NCBI RefSeq assembly: GCF_001544515.1
Contig: NZ_FCOL02000017.1
Coordinates: 1 to 64,000 of the forward strand
Length of the DNA stretch: 64,000 nucleotides
Source of the DNA: Caballeronia terrestris
GTDB lineage: Bacteria > Pseudomonadota > Gammaproteobacteria > Burkholderiales > Burkholderiaceae
Direction of reading: 5' to 3'
Of this stretch, positions 26,586 through 38,752 are shown one piece after another. Within the stretch, counting starts at the first letter, position 1. Each line of letters starts with the position of its first letter. A program made the position numbers and the translations under genes. A model generated the notes under the pieces. The model was not told where the DNA came from. It ran no database searches and worked only from the letters and a program-made list of their open reading frames with translations.

Positions 26586-27535
26586 ATCCGACACCCGTCA
26601 TCGCGATCCACGGCGGCGCAGGCACGATCCTGCGTTCCGCGCTCACCACCGACGCCGAGGCGCAATATCATGCGGCGCTCCAAGGCATTCTGGACGCGGG
26701 CCAGCGCATTCTCGCGGACGGCGGCAGCGCGCTCGACGCCGTCACCGAGGCCGTGCGCCTGCTCGAAGACTGTCCGCTCTTCAACGCGGGCCACGGCGCG
26801 GTGTTCACGTCGGCGGGCACGCACGAACTCGACGCGTCGATGATGGACGGCGCGACGCTCGAAGCGGGCGCCATTTGCTGCGTGACGCGCGTGAAGAACC
26901 CGGTGCTGGCCGCGCGCCGCGTGCTCGAAGCAAGCGAGCACGTACTGTTCACCGCTGCGGGCGCGGAGGCGTTCGCGGCCGCGCAGGGCCTCGAATTGGT
27001 CGATCCGTCGTACTTTCATACCGATGCGCGTCATCACCAATGGCTCAAGGCGCGCGGCTCGCAGGGCACGATGCTTGATCATGATGCGGCTTCGCTCGAT
27101 GCTCCAATCGATCCGGACAGGAAGTTCGGCACCGTTGGCGCGGTCGCTTGCGATGCGCGCGGCCACGTCGCGGCGGCAACCTCCACGGGCGGCATGACGA
27201 ACAAGCAGCCGGGCCGCGTCGGCGATGCGCCGCTGATCGGCGCGGGCTGCTACGCGAATGACGCGACCTGCGCCGTCTCGACGACCGGCACCGGCGAGAT
27301 GTTCATGCGGATGCTGGCGGCCTACGATGTCTCGGCGCGCATGGAGTATCGCGGCGCGTCGCTGGAAGAGGCTGCGCGTGAAGTGGTGATGGAGCGGCTG
27401 CCGCGTATCGACGGACGCGGCGGCCTCATCGCTGTCGATGCAAAGGGCAACGTCACGCTGCCGTTCAACACGGAAGGCATGTATCGCGGCTTCGCGCGCG
27501 TGGGCGAGACGCCTGTCACCGCCATTTACCGCTGA
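26582..27535 (+). CDS. iaaA: Isoaspartyl peptidase / plant-type L-asparaginase
   Basis: 317 residues, an N-terminal nucleophile hydrolase. The precursor should cut itself before T184 in [10 protein letters not shown], giving alpha and beta chains. It hydrolyses beta-aspartyl dipeptides and asparagine. HGGAGT at the N-terminus and [20 protein letters not shown] after the nucleophile are family hallmarks. The start overlaps the regulator stop, and a GsiABCD-type transporter follows, an order also seen in E. coli (iaaA-gsiABCD). Confidence 0.94.
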   Translation: MNPTPVIAIHGGAGTILRSALTTDAEAQYHAALQGILDAGQRILADGGSALDAVTEAVRLLEDCPLFNAGHGAVFTSAGTHELDASMMDGATLEAGAICCVTRVKNPVLAARRVLEASEHVLFTAAGAEAFAAAQGLELVDPSYFHTDARHHQWLKARGSQGTMLDHDAASLDAPIDPDRKFGTVGAVACDARGHVAAATSTGGMTNKQPGRVGDAPLIGAGCYANDATCAVSTTGTGEMFMRMLAAYDVSARMEYRGASLEEAAREVVMERLPRIDGRGGLIAVDAKGNVTLPFNTEGMYRGFARVGETPVTAIYR

Positions 27536-27551
27536 TACAGGGGCCGAATCG

Positions 27552-29453
<1,902 letters not shown>

Positions 29454-29509
29454 AGAGAAGCGCTCTGTAGAAGTCTGGCTAACCAAAACGTCAAACAAGG
29501 AGTCCAACG

Positions 29510-31069
29510 ATGCCGTCCTCGAAGTTCAAGCTCTTGCGCGTGCGCGCGCTGATCGCCGCGGGCGCGTGCGTCTTCACGACGCTCACCGCGATGCCCGCTC
29601 ACGCCGAGACGACCGCCGTGATGGCCGTCGCCTCGACCTTCACGACGCTCGATCCGTACGACGCGAACGACACGCTCTCGCAAGCGGTGTCGAAGTCGTT
29701 CTACCAGGGCCTGTTCGGCTTCGACAAGGACATGAAGATCGTCAACGTCCTCGCGACGAGCTACGAAGCGAGCCCCGACGCGAAGGTCTACACGATCAAG
29801 CTGAAGAGTGGCGTGAAGTTCCATGACGGCACCGATTTCAACGCGGAGTCCGTGAAGGCGGTGTTCGATCGCGTGACCGATCCGGCGAACAAGCTGAAGC
29901 GCTACAACCTCTTCAACAAGATCGAGAAGACCGAAGTGATCGATCCTCAAACGGTGAAGATCACGCTGAAGATTCCGTTCTCCGCGTTCATCAACGTGCT
30001 GGCGCATCCGTCGGCCGTGATGATCTCGCCCGAGGCGCTGAAGAAATACGGCAAGGACATTTCGCTGCATCCGGTGGGGACGGGCCCGTTCGAATTCGTC
30101 GAATGGAAGCAGACCGACGACCTGAAGGTGAAGAAGTTCGCGGGCTACTGGAAGAAGGGGTATCCGAAGATCGACATGATCGACTGGAAACCGGTGGTTG
30201 ACAACAACACGCGCGCGGCGCTCATGCAGACGGGCGAAGCCGACTTCGCGTTCCAGGTGCCGTTCGAGCAGGCGGCCGTGCTGAAGGCGAACCCGAAGGT
30301 GGATTTGATCGCGGCGCCTTCGATCATCCAGCGCTACATCAGCATGAACATGATGCAGAAGCCCTTCGACAACCCGAAGGTCCGCGAGGCGATGAACTAC
30401 GCGATCAACAAGGAAGCGCTCGTGAAGGTGGCGTTCGCCGGTTACGCGATGCCGGCTGAAGGCGTCGTGCCGCAAGGCGTGGATTATGCGGTCAAGACCG
30501 GCCCCTGGAAGTACGATCCGGCGAAGGCGCGTGAGCTCTTGAAGGAAGCGGGCTATCCGAACGGCTTCGAAACCGAACTGTGGTCGGGCTATAACCACTC
30601 GACTGCGCAGAAGATCATCCAGTTCGTGCAGCAGCAGTTGGCGCAGGTCGGCGTGAAGGCGTCCGTGCAGGCGCTCGAAGCGGGGCAGCGTGTCGCCAAG
30701 GTCGAGAGCGCGCCCGATCCGGCGACCGCGCCGGTGCGCATGTACTACATCGGCTGGTCGTCGTCGACGGGTGAAGCCGACTGGGCGATCTCGCCGCTGC
30801 TCGCAAGCGCCTCGTTCCCGCCGAAGCTCTCGAACACGGCGTACTACAAGAACGATACGGTCGATGCCGATCTCTCGAAGGCGCTCGCCACCACCGATCG
30901 CACCGAGAAAGCCGCGCTCTACGCTGACGCGCAAAAGCGCATCTGGGCCGATGCGCCGTGGGTCTTCCTCGTCACGGAGAAGGTCGTGTACGCGCGCAGC
31001 AAGCGGCTCTCGGGCACCTACGTGATGCCCGACGGCTCATTCAACTTCGACGAAATCGCGATCAAGTAA
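29510..31069 (+). CDS. gsiB: Peptide ABC transporter substrate-binding protein (GsiB-like)
   Basis: 519 residues, SBP family 5. A signal peptide with hydrophobic core [15 protein letters not shown] is probably cleaved after AHA at residue 32. The mature protein has the family patterns [21 protein letters not shown] and [19 protein letters not shown]. It captures peptides in the periplasm. The ATG has AAGGAG upstream. A large hairpin follows the stop, which would protect the upstream mRNA and let this protein be made in excess over the permeases. Confidence 0.93.
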   Translation: MPSSKFKLLRVRALIAAGACVFTTLTAMPAHAETTAVMAVASTFTTLDPYDANDTLSQAVSKSFYQGLFGFDKDMKIVNVLATSYEASPDAKVYTIKLKSGVKFHDGTDFNAESVKAVFDRVTDPANKLKRYNLFNKIEKTEVIDPQTVKITLKIPFSAFINVLAHPSAVMISPEALKKYGKDISLHPVGTGPFEFVEWKQTDDLKVKKFAGYWKKGYPKIDMIDWKPVVDNNTRAALMQTGEADFAFQVPFEQAAVLKANPKVDLIAAPSIIQRYISMNMMQKPFDNPKVREAMNYAINKEALVKVAFAGYAMPAEGVVPQGVDYAVKTGPWKYDPAKARELLKEAGYPNGFETELWSGYNHSTAQKIIQFVQQQLAQVGVKASVQALEAGQRVAKVESAPDPATAPVRMYYIGWSSSTGEADWAISPLLASASFPPKLSNTAYYKNDTVDADLSKALATTDRTEKAALYADAQKRIWADAPWVFLVTEKVVYARSKRLSGTYVMPDGSFNFDEIAIK

Positions 31070-31076
31070 GGGCCGA

Positions 31077-31110
31077 GCCGGGCGCTGCTTAAAAATAAGC
31101 GGCGCCCGGC
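31077..31110 (+). repeat. Intercistronic stem-loop between gsiB and gsiC
   Basis: GCCGGGCGCTGCTTA (31077-31091) pairs with TAAGCGGCGCCCGGC (31096-31110) across an AAAA loop: 15 pairs with one G-U type mismatch. It begins 7 bases after the gsiB stop and no T-run follows, so it is more likely an mRNA-stabilising or partial-termination element than a terminator. Confidence 0.85.
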
Positions 31111-31126
31111 CAATCCGGTGTTTCCC

Positions 31127-32047
31127 ATGCTGACTTTTCTAGCCAAACGCCTGCTCGGACTGTTGCCGACACTGCTGATCGTCGCGGTGCTGGTGTTCCT
31201 GTTCGTGCACATGCTGCCGGGCGATCCCGCGCGGCTCGCTGCTGGCGCCGAAGCCGACGAAGCGACGGTCGCACTCGTGCGCGCCGATCTCGGGCTCGAC
31301 AAGCCGCTGCCGCAGCAGTTCTTCAACTTCTTCAGGAAGGTCGTGCAGTTCGATTTCGGCACTTCGACGCGCAGCAAGCGGCCCGTCAGCACCGAGATCG
31401 CGGAACGCTTCATGCCGACGCTGTGGCTCACGATCGCGAGCATGGTGTGGGCCGTGCTGTTCGGCATGACGATCGGCATCGTCTCGGCGGTGTGGCGCAA
31501 CAAGTGGCCGGACCGGCTCGGCATGACGCTGGCCGTGTCGGGCATCTCTTTTCCGGCGTTCGCGCTCGGCATGCTGCTGATGGAAATCTTTTCGGTGAAG
31601 CTCGGCTGGCTGCCGATCGTCGGCGACGGCACATGGCAAAGCTACATCCTGCCTTCGATCACGCTCGGTGCGGCGGTTGCCGCGGTGATGGCGCGCTTTA
31701 CGCGGGCGTCGTTCGTCGAAGTGATGAACGAGGACTTCGTACGCACCGCGCGCGCAAAGGGCGTGCGCGAGCCGATCGTGGTGATCAAGCACTGCCTGCG
31801 CAACGCGATGATTCCCGTCGTCACGATGATGGGCCTGCAGTTCGGCTTCCTGCTCGGCGGCTCGATCGTCGTGGAGAAGGTGTTCAACTGGCCGGGCCTC
31901 GGGCGCCTGCTCGTCGATGCCGTCGAGATGCGCGACTATCCGGTAATCCAGGCCGAAGTGCTGCTGTTCTCGCTGGAATTCATCGTGATCAATCTGATCG
32001 TCGACGTGCTGTACGCCGTGATCAACCCGACCATCCGTTTCAAATGA
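31127..32047 (+). CDS. gsiC: Peptide ABC transporter permease (GsiC-like)
   Basis: 306 residues from the ATG at 31127; a GTG three codons earlier is open but less likely. Six transmembrane helices, with the first at [19 protein letters not shown]. The EAA-type cytoplasmic loop reads [25 protein letters not shown], where it contacts the ATPase. With GsiD it forms the inner-membrane pore. The spacing to the next gene is 7 bases. Confidence 0.93.
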   Translation: MLTFLAKRLLGLLPTLLIVAVLVFLFVHMLPGDPARLAAGAEADEATVALVRADLGLDKPLPQQFFNFFRKVVQFDFGTSTRSKRPVSTEIAERFMPTLWLTIASMVWAVLFGMTIGIVSAVWRNKWPDRLGMTLAVSGISFPAFALGMLLMEIFSVKLGWLPIVGDGTWQSYILPSITLGAAVAAVMARFTRASFVEVMNEDFVRTARAKGVREPIVVIKHCLRNAMIPVVTMMGLQFGFLLGGSIVVEKVFNWPGLGRLLVDAVEMRDYPVIQAEVLLFSLEFIVINLIVDVLYAVINPTIRFK

Positions 32048-32054
32048 GGTCCGC

Positions 32055-32951
32055 ATGAGCGTGACAGCCGATACGGCCAAGGCCGCCGCCACGGGCCACG
32101 AAATCCGCACGCCGTGGACCGAGTTCTGGCGCAAGTTCAAGAAGCAGCCGGTGGCGCTCGCGGCGGGCGTGTTCGTGCTGCTGCTGATCGTGGTCGCGAT
32201 CATTGCGCCGTACATCGTGCCGTACGATCCCGAGAACTACTTCGACTACGACGCGCTCAACGCGGGGCCGTCGGCGGCGCACTGGTTCGGCGTCGATTCG
32301 CTCGGCCGCGACATTTTGAGCCGCATCCTCGCGGGCAGTCGGATATCGCTCTCGGCGGGGCTGCTGTCGGTCGTGATCGGCGCGGTGATCGGCACGTTCT
32401 TCGGCTTGCTCGCCGGGTACTACGAAGGCTGGTGGGACCGCATCGTGATGCGCGTCGCCGACGTGCTGTTCGCGTTCCCCGGCATCTTGCTCGCGATCGG
32501 CGTGGTCGCGATTCTCGGCAATGGCATGGTCAACGTCGTGTGCGCGGTCGCGATCTTCAGCATCCCCGCGTTCGCGCGACTCGTGCGCGGCAATACGCTG
32601 TCGCTCAAGCACCTGACTTACATCGAGGCGGCGCGCAGCATAGGCGCATCGGACTGGACGATCATCGTGCGGCACATTCTGCCGGGCACGATTTCGTCGG
32701 TGGTCGTGTACTTCACGATGCGCATCGGCACGTCGATCATCACGGCGGCGAGCCTCTCGTTCCTCGGACTCGGCGCGCAGCCGCCGACGCCCGAGTGGGG
32801 CGCGATGCTCAACGAAGCCCGCGCGGACATGGCGATGGCGCCGCATATCGCGGTGTTCCCGAGCCTCGCGATTTTCTTCACGGTGCTCGCGTTCAATCTG
32901 CTCGGCGATGGCTTGCGCGATGCGCTCGATCCTAAGCTCGACCGGCCATGA
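32055..32951 (+). CDS. gsiD: Peptide ABC transporter permease (GsiD-like)
   Basis: 298 residues. An N-terminal cytoplasmic stretch ([14 protein letters not shown]) typical of DppC/OppC-type permeases is followed by six helices. The sequence [17 protein letters not shown] and the EAA loop [21 protein letters not shown] are strong family marks. It pairs with the gsiC product. Its last 4 bases overlap the start of the S58 peptidase gene, showing tight translational coupling between uptake and hydrolysis. Confidence 0.93.
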   Translation: MSVTADTAKAAATGHEIRTPWTEFWRKFKKQPVALAAGVFVLLLIVVAIIAPYIVPYDPENYFDYDALNAGPSAAHWFGVDSLGRDILSRILAGSRISLSAGLLSVVIGAVIGTFFGLLAGYYEGWWDRIVMRVADVLFAFPGILLAIGVVAILGNGMVNVVCAVAIFSIPAFARLVRGNTLSLKHLTYIEAARSIGASDWTIIVRHILPGTISSVVVYFTMRIGTSIITAASLSFLGLGAQPPTPEWGAMLNEARADMAMAPHIAVFPSLAIFFTVLAFNLLGDGLRDALDPKLDRP

Positions 32952-33961
32952 TCGAGGCGCCCTACATCGGTTCGTTGAAAGCGGGGCCGCTCGGCACGAT
33001 CGCCGATGTGGCAGGCGTGACGGTCGGACATTGCACGCTCGATCAACGCGCGGTGCAGACCGGCGTCACGGTGATTCGTCCGCATCAGGGCGATGTCTAT
33101 CGAAGCAAGGTGCCGGCTGCGGCGAGCGTGATCAATGGCTTCGGCAAGAGCATCGGGCTCGTGCAGGTCGATGAACTCGGCGTTCTGGAAACGCCCATTG
33201 CGCTGACGAATACGTTCGGTGTCGGCACCGTCGCGAATGCGCAGATTCGTCATGCGATAGAAGCGAATTCATCGATCGGGCGCGAATGGCCGACGGTCAA
33301 TCCGCTCGTCTTCGAATGCAACGACGGCTATCTGAACGACATTCAGGCGCTTGCGGTTCAGGAGGCGCATTTCGTGCGCGCGTTGCAAGCGTGCGGCGAG
33401 GAGTTCGAACGCGGTTCGGTCGGCGCGGGGCGTGGCATGTCATGCTTCGAGTTGAAGGGCGGCATCGGGTCCGCGTCGCGTGTGAGCGATGTCGCGGGCC
33501 GCTCGTTCACGACGGGCGCGCTCGTGCTCGCCAACTTCGGGCGCTTGTCGATGCTTACGCTGGGCGGCGTCGCGTTGGGCCGAACCTTATCCGCAGCGGA
33601 GGGGCACAAAGCCGAGAAAGGCTCGATCATCATGATCATCGCGACCGATGCGCCGCTCGACGCGCGCCAGTTGCGCCGCCTTTCGATGCGCGCCACAGCC
33701 GGACTCGCGCGTACGGGCTCGGTCTACGGGCACGGCAGCGGCGACCTCTCGCTTGCGTTCACGACGGCCTACACGGTCCCGCATCTCGACGATTTCATCG
33801 AAGTGCCCGCGCTCGTCTCCGATTCGCGTCTCGATCCGCTCTTCCAGGCCGCGGCAGACAGCGTCGAACAGGCGATCGTCGATGCGCTCTTCAGCGCGGT
33901 ATCGGTGACGGGCCGCGACGGTCATCGCAGGCTCTCGATCAAGGACATCACGACGTCATGA
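32948..33961 (+). CDS. P1/S58-family aminopeptidase (DmpA-like)
   Basis: 337 residues. DmpA-type enzymes are made as one chain that cuts itself into alpha and beta parts; the likely cut here is G225-S226 in [14 protein letters not shown], with S226 becoming the nucleophile. Members release N-terminal L- or D-amino acids or beta-amino acids from short peptides. [13 protein letters not shown] at the N-terminus and [18 protein letters not shown] are family motifs. There is no signal peptide, so it acts on imported peptides in the cytoplasm. It overlaps gsiD and dppA by 4 bases each. Confidence 0.91.
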   Translation: MIEAPYIGSLKAGPLGTIADVAGVTVGHCTLDQRAVQTGVTVIRPHQGDVYRSKVPAAASVINGFGKSIGLVQVDELGVLETPIALTNTFGVGTVANAQIRHAIEANSSIGREWPTVNPLVFECNDGYLNDIQALAVQEAHFVRALQACGEEFERGSVGAGRGMSCFELKGGIGSASRVSDVAGRSFTTGALVLANFGRLSMLTLGGVALGRTLSAAEGHKAEKGSIIMIIATDAPLDARQLRRLSMRATAGLARTGSVYGHGSGDLSLAFTTAYTVPHLDDFIEVPALVSDSRLDPLFQAAADSVEQAIVDALFSAVSVTGRDGHRRLSIKDITTS

Positions 33962-34782
33962 AAGTACTGATTTCAGCGGATATCGAAGGCGTGGCCGGCG
34001 TGTTCCATCCGGAGCAGACGCGCGCGGGCAACGGCGAATATGAACACGCGCGCCGCTGGATGACGCTGGAAGCAAACGCGGCGATCGAAGGCGCGTTTGC
34101 GGGCGGCGCGACGCAAGTGTGGGTCAACGATTCGCACGGCGGCTTTCGCAACCTCATGCCCGATCTGATCGATCAACGAGCGCAAATGGTGCTGGGCAAG
34201 CCGCGCACGCTCGGCATGATGACGGGCCTGGAGGACGAGCCCGAACTCGTGTTCATGATCGGCTATCACGCGCGGGCGCAAAGCCGCGGCATCCTCGCGC
34301 ATACGATCAACAGCTTCGCGTTCGCGCGCGTGTCGCTCGATGGCGTGGAGGTCGGCGAGGCGGGACTGTATGGCGCGCTGGCGATCGAACGCGGCTCACG
34401 CGTGGCGCTTTTGACGGGCGACGACGTGTTCGTCGAAGAGACGCGGCCCGCGTTTCCCGAGGCGCGCTTCGTCACGGTGAAGACGGCGCACGGCTATTCG
34501 AGCGGCGTCACGCAAACGCCCGCGAGCGCCTGCGAGATGATTCGCGGCGCGGCGCGCGAGGTCGTCGAAAGTGCATCTGGCATGCTGCGTCGGGAAGCCG
34601 TCAAGCCGAAGTCAAGGCATTGCGAATTGCGCGTGCAAACCACTGCGCTGGCCGATCTCTTTTGCCAATGGCCGTCGCTCGAACGTCTCGACGGCGTCAC
34701 GCTCGCCTTCGACACCTCGTCAGTGGAGGAAGCGGTTCGAATGCTCAACAGCCTGTCGGCGATGTCGTTCATGCTGCGCTGA
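33958..34782 (+). CDS. dppA: D-aminopeptidase, M55 family (DppA-like)
   Basis: 274 residues. The zinc ligands known from Bacillus DppA are in register: D8, E10 (ISADIEG), H60 (NDSHGG), H104 (GYHARA) and an acidic residue at E134, with the catalytic H115 in AHTINSF. The enzyme forms a self-compartmentalising decamer that removes N-terminal D-amino acids from dipeptides. Last gene of the peptide operon, with its start overlapping the S58 peptidase stop. Together the two peptidases suggest the operon handles peptides with D- or isomerised residues. Confidence 0.93.
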   Translation: MKVLISADIEGVAGVFHPEQTRAGNGEYEHARRWMTLEANAAIEGAFAGGATQVWVNDSHGGFRNLMPDLIDQRAQMVLGKPRTLGMMTGLEDEPELVFMIGYHARAQSRGILAHTINSFAFARVSLDGVEVGEAGLYGALAIERGSRVALLTGDDVFVEETRPAFPEARFVTVKTAHGYSSGVTQTPASACEMIRGAAREVVESASGMLRREAVKPKSRHCELRVQTTALADLFCQWPSLERLDGVTLAFDTSSVEEAVRMLNSLSAMSFMLR

Positions 34783-34850
34783 TGCGGTGAAAACACGTGC
34801 ATTCGTCTATCATTGAGGGTATGCAGCGGCTCGATGAAAGAGACAATGCG

Positions 34851-35069
34851 ATGCACAGGGTAAAGCTGGAACACAACGACGATTGCACGCTGGACCCCGC
34901 CGATCCCTACCTTGCGATGCGCGGCTCGCTCTTCATCGATGGCCACGAAGCAGGCTGGTGGGAAAAACGGCGCGACGGTACGTGGAAAGCGCACATCAAG
35001 CATATTGCGCTCGATATCGTCGAGCCGAGCCGTGAACGACTCATCGAACGCCTCGCTCGCGACGCGTAG
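34851..35069 (+). CDS. Small hypothetical protein
   Basis: 72 residues from the ATG at 34851 (MHRVKLEHNDDC), chosen for the AAAGAG site 8 bases upstream; starts at 34821 and 34797 are open in the same frame. The segment YLAMRGSLFIDGHEAGWWEKR looks like a natural beta-rich small protein. No domain is recognised. It lies between dppA (68 bases) and crcB (27 bases), all on the plus strand, and may be cotranscribed with crcB. Confidence 0.6.
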   Translation: MHRVKLEHNDDCTLDPADPYLAMRGSLFIDGHEAGWWEKRRDGTWKAHIKHIALDIVEPSRERLIERLARDA

Positions 35070-35096
35070 CCTTTCCATTTCACTTCAACGCCATAC

Positions 35097-35474
35097 ATGT
35101 ACCTGTCGATCATCGCCGTCGGTATCGGCGGCGCGCTCGGCTCCCTGCTTCGCTGGGTGTTCGGGCTGCGCTTCAATGCGCTCTTTCCCAACCTGCCGCT
35201 CGGCACGCTGCTATCGAATGTGGTCGCGGGCTACGTGATCGGCGTGGCGGTCGCGTGGTTCGCGCGCTTTCCGGATATCTCCATCGAGTGGCGGCTTTTC
35301 GTGATTACCGGGCTGATGGGCGGCCTTTCGACGTTCTCGACGTTCTCGGCGGAAGTCGTCGCGCATCTCCAGGAAGGGCGCTTCGGCTGGGCCGCCGGGG
35401 AGATCGCGATTCACGTGACGGCGTCTGTGGTGATGACGATTCTCGGCATCGCCACGGTGTCGATCGCGCGATAA
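35097..35474 (+). CDS. crcB: Fluoride channel CrcB (Fluc)
   Basis: 125 residues, four transmembrane helices, full length for one Fluc subunit; two would form an antiparallel dual-topology pore that lets F- leave the cell. The motifs [26 protein letters not shown] and [13 protein letters not shown] are diagnostic; the Phe/Ser/Thr residues in the last line the pore. No fluoride riboswitch is visible in the short upstream sequence. The GNAT gene starts 3 bases after the stop. Confidence 0.95.
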   Translation: MYLSIIAVGIGGALGSLLRWVFGLRFNALFPNLPLGTLLSNVVAGYVIGVAVAWFARFPDISIEWRLFVITGLMGGLSTFSTFSAEVVAHLQEGRFGWAAGEIAIHVTASVVMTILGIATVSIAR

Positions 35475-35477
35475 ATC

Positions 35478-35945
35478 GTGGTGTACGTGCGGCCGTATCG
35501 GCCATCGGATCTCGATGATGTGATCGATGTTTTCGTGCGGTCCGTGTGCGAGGTTGCTGCGCGCCACTACGCCCCGGCGCAGATCGATGCGTGGGCGCAG
35601 GTGGAGCGCGATGTGTGGTCCGTGAAGCGCTCAAGTCGCCCGACGTGGGTTGCGATGATCGGCGCGTCGCTCGTCGGTTTCGCCGATCTCGAAAGCGACG
35701 GACATCTCGACCTGATGTTCGTGCATCCGTCACACCAGGGCGCGGGTGTCGCGAGCGCGCTGCTCGTGCAAGTCGAGGCGAGCGCGCACGAGCGTGGCAT
35801 CGCGCGGCTTCATGCGGAGGCGAGCATCACGGCGCGGCCGTTCTTCGAGCGGCGTGGTTTTCAGGCGATCGCGCAGCAGGAAGTCAGCGTGCGCGGCGAA
35901 CGTCTGACGAATTTCCGCATGGAAAAGACGCTCGCGCCGCGCTGA
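35478..35945 (+). CDS. GNAT-family N-acetyltransferase
   Basis: 155 residues from a GTG at 35478, 3 bases after crcB. GNAT motifs are seen: the N-terminal IRPYRPSDLDD-like start (VRPYRPSDLDDVIDVF), the central acetyl-CoA binding region LDLMFVHPSHQGAGVASALL with a Q-x-x-G-x-A pattern, and the closing ARPFFERRGFQ segment. It resembles the YafP/PhnO-type small acetyltransferases. The acceptor is unknown. Coupling to crcB may be accidental; the stop is 4 bases from the convergent dehydratase gene. Confidence 0.9.
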   Translation: MVYVRPYRPSDLDDVIDVFVRSVCEVAARHYAPAQIDAWAQVERDVWSVKRSSRPTWVAMIGASLVGFADLESDGHLDLMFVHPSHQGAGVASALLVQVEASAHERGIARLHAEASITARPFFERRGFQAIAQQEVSVRGERLTNFRMEKTLAPR

Positions 35946-35949
35946 TCGC

Positions 35950-37692
35950 TTACTTGCGAGGGACGCTGCCACGCGTCTCTTCGCTGCGCAGAAATTCGAA
36001 GTCCACGCCTTTGTCTGCCTGCGTGACCGTTTCCAGAAACAGCTTCCGATAGCCGCGCGGGGCACTGGGCACCGTGACCGGCGCGAGCGTAGCGCGCCGT
36101 TCTATTTCGGCATCGGACACGAGCAGCGTGATCTCGCGGCGCGCTACGCTCAAGCGGATCCTGTCGCCGTTCTGCACATAAGCAAGCGGCCCGCCGATCG
36201 CCGATTCGGGCGTGACGTGCAACACGATCGTCCCGAACGCCGTGCCGCTCATCCTGCCATCGGAGATGCGGACCATGTCCTTGACGCCCGACCGCGCGAG
36301 CTTCTTCGGAATCGGGATATAGCCTGCTTCCGGCATGCCTGGCGCGCCCTTGGGACCGATGTTCTTCAGCACGAGCACATCGCTTGCTTCGACATCGAGG
36401 TCCTCGGAATCGATCCTCGTTGCAAGATCGGCGGCGTTCTCGAACACGACTGCGCGTCCTTCGTGTTCCATCAGCTTGGCATCGGCGGCGGATTGCTTGA
36501 TGATCGCGCCGCCCGGTGCGAGATTTCCGCGCAGTACCGCGATGCCGCCTTGCGGATAGATCGGATCAGCCGCGGTACGAACGACGTCCTGTTCGAAGCG
36601 CGGCGGAGCGTTGTCGAGTTCTTCGCCTAACGTGCGCCCGGTGACGGTCATCGCGTCGAGATGAAGCAGCGGACGCAGTTCCTGCAGCAGCGTAGCCATG
36701 CCGCCCGCATGATGAAAGTCCTCCATGTAATGCTGGCCCGATGGCTTGAGGTCGAGCAGCACGGGCGTTTCGCGTCCCATGCGGTCGAGCGCGTCGAGAT
36801 CGATGTCGAAGCCGAGCCTTCCCGCGATAGCCGCGAGATGCACGATCCCGTTGGTCGATCCGCCGATCGCGAGCAACACCCGCAATGCGTTTTCGAACGA
36901 CTTCGCGCTCAGCACCTTATCGATGGTCAGCTTGTCGCGCGCCATCTGCACCGCTTGCGTGCCGGTCCGCTCGGCAACGCGCATGCGGTCAGCCGTGACC
37001 GCTGGCGGCGATGCGCCGCCCGGCACGGTCATGCCCATCGCTTCGGCAATGCACGCCATCGTACTGGCCGTGCCCATGACCGAGCATGTCCCGACGCTCG
37101 CGACGAGCTGGTTGTTCACATCCGCGACTTCGGCCGCGTCGATCTCCGTCGCGCGAAAGCGCGCCCAGTAGCGACGGCAGTCGGTGCATGCGCCGACGCG
37201 CTCACCACGGTGCGACCCCGTCAGCATCGATCCGGTGATCAACTGGATCGCGGGAATGCCAGCCGATGCGGCGCCCATCAACTGGGCCGGCACCGTCTTG
37301 TCGCAGCCGCCGATGAGCACCACGGCATCCATCGGCTGCGCGCGGATCATCTCCTCCGTATCGATCGACATCAGATTGCGAAGGTACATGCTCGTCGGCT
37401 GCGAGAAGCTCTCGTGCACGGAGATCGTGGGGAAGTCCATCGGCAGGCCGCCTGCCAGCATGATTCCGCGCTTGAGCGCTTCGATCAGCGCGGGCGCGTT
37501 GCCGTGACACGGGTTGTACGCGCTGCCCGTGTTCGCGATGCCGATCACCGGACGATCGAGCGCGTCGTCGGTATAGCCCGCGCCCTTGATGAAGGCTTTG
37601 CGCAGGAACAACGAGAATCCTTCGTCTCCGTAGCTCGTCAAGCCTGCCTTGATGCCGTCTTGCTTAGGCGGGGAGGGGTCTTCTTTTTTCAT
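35950..37692 (-). CDS. IlvD/Edd-family dehydratase, probably for a sugar acid
   Basis: 580 residues. The Fe-S cluster cysteines C62 (NPCHGN), C130 (GGCDKTVPA) and C203 (GTCSVMGT) are in place. The family includes dihydroxy-acid dehydratase and aldonate dehydratases that turn sugar acids into 2-keto-3-deoxy acids. The N-terminal YGDEGFSLFLRKAFIKGAG and the SHRGERVGACTDCRRYW region resemble the aldonate branch more than IlvD. Its place as last gene of an operon with a beta-decarboxylating dehydrogenase, a hydratase-like gene and a hydroxyacid reductase supports catabolism rather than valine synthesis. Substrate not determined. Confidence 0.85.
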   Translation of the reverse strand: MKKEDPSPPKQDGIKAGLTSYGDEGFSLFLRKAFIKGAGYTDDALDRPVIGIANTGSAYNPCHGNAPALIEALKRGIMLAGGLPMDFPTISVHESFSQPTSMYLRNLMSIDTEEMIRAQPMDAVVLIGGCDKTVPAQLMGAASAGIPAIQLITGSMLTGSHRGERVGACTDCRRYWARFRATEIDAAEVADVNNQLVASVGTCSVMGTASTMACIAEAMGMTVPGGASPPAVTADRMRVAERTGTQAVQMARDKLTIDKVLSAKSFENALRVLLAIGGSTNGIVHLAAIAGRLGFDIDLDALDRMGRETPVLLDLKPSGQHYMEDFHHAGGMATLLQELRPLLHLDAMTVTGRTLGEELDNAPPRFEQDVVRTAADPIYPQGGIAVLRGNLAPGGAIIKQSAADAKLMEHEGRAVVFENAADLATRIDSEDLDVEASDVLVLKNIGPKGAPGMPEAGYIPIPKKLARSGVKDMVRISDGRMSGTAFGTIVLHVTPESAIGGPLAYVQNGDRIRLSVARREITLLVSDAEIERRATLAPVTVPSAPRGYRKLFLETVTQADKGVDFEFLRSEETRGSVPRK

Positions 37693-37720
37693 GATGGCTG
37701 GTCCGATAGGAGGAATGTCT

Positions 37721-38752
37721 TTAGCTCAGGCGTTCGATCAACGCATCGGCGAATCGCTCGGTAGAGGCATCGCCGCCGAGGTCGCGGGTTCGCACGGCGT
37801 CTTCGTTGAGCGTCTGCGCGATGGCGGTCTTGAGGCGCGCCGCGAGATCGTCGCGGCCGACGTGTTCCAGCATCAGACCCGCCGCCAGCAGTTGCGATAC
37901 AGGGTTCGCCACGCCTTTTCCCGCGATGTCCGGCGCGGATCCATGCACGGCTTCGAAGATCGCCGCTTCCTCACCAATGTTCGATCCCGGCGCAAGACCG
38001 AGCCCGCCGACGAGTCCCGCCAGTTCGTCCGAAAGAATGTCGCCGAAGAGGTTGGTACAGAGCAGCATGTCGAACTGCCACGGGTTGAGGACGAGCTGCA
38101 TCGCGCAGGCATCGACGATGCGATCGTCCATCGCCACGCGTCCCTCGTATTCGCGCGCGACGTCGCGGGCCGTATCGAGGAAGAGGCCTGTGAGCGCCTT
38201 CAAGATGTTGGCCTTGTGCACGACCGTGATCTTCCTGCGGCCATGCTTCACCGCGTATTCGAACGCGAACCTGGCGATGCGTCGGCAACCTTCGCGTGTA
38301 TTCATACCCGTCGAGATGGCGACCGCATGCGGATCGTCGCCGATCGGGATGTAGTGCTCGTGCGCCACGTACAGGCCTTCGATGTTCTCGCGCACGAGCA
38401 CGATATCGATGTCTTCGTAGCGTCCCGGAACGATCGTCAGCGCCGGGCGTACGTTGGCATACAGCTTGAACGCTTCGCGCAGTCTGACGTTGACGGAACG
38501 AAAGCCGCCGCCGCTCGGTGTGGTCAGCGGTCCTTTGAGCGCCAACTTAGTGCGGCGGATGCTTGCCAATGTCGCTTCCGGCAAAGGGTCGCCGCTTTGT
38601 TCGAGCGCGGTCATGCCCGCTTGCTGCACGTCCCATTCGAACGGTGCGCCGAGTGCTTCGAGCGCCTTGACGGTCGCAGCGGTGATTTCAGGGCCGATGC
38701 CATCGCCGGGGATGAGGGTCGCGGGGATGAGGCTGGTCGTGTCGATGTTCAT
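37721..38752 (-). CDS. Isocitrate/isopropylmalate dehydrogenase-family enzyme
   Basis: 343 residues. These NAD(P)-dependent enzymes oxidise and decarboxylate malate-type substrates. IPGDGIGPEIT at the N-terminus, the substrate loop RENIEGLYVAHEH and NLFGDILSDELAGLVGGLGL with the metal-binding aspartates are clear. The size matches NAD-linked isocitrate, homoisocitrate or tartrate dehydrogenases; which one is not evident. ILKALTGLF follows the catalytic Lys. It overlaps the preceding hydratase-like gene by 4 bases. A housekeeping icd would not be expected in such an operon. Confidence 0.85.
   Translation of the reverse strand: MNIDTTSLIPATLIPGDGIGPEITAATVKALEALGAPFEWDVQQAGMTALEQSGDPLPEATLASIRRTKLALKGPLTTPSGGGFRSVNVRLREAFKLYANVRPALTIVPGRYEDIDIVLVRENIEGLYVAHEHYIPIGDDPHAVAISTGMNTREGCRRIARFAFEYAVKHGRRKITVVHKANILKALTGLFLDTARDVAREYEGRVAMDDRIVDACAMQLVLNPWQFDMLLCTNLFGDILSDELAGLVGGLGLAPGSNIGEEAAIFEAVHGSAPDIAGKGVANPVSQLLAAGLMLEHVGRDDLAARLKTAIAQTLNEDAVRTRDLGGDASTERFADALIERLS

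Noticed and set aside
34783..35096. Fluoride riboswitch upstream of crcB
   Set aside because: I looked for the conserved pseudoknot elements and did not see them; the space is mostly taken by a small gene.
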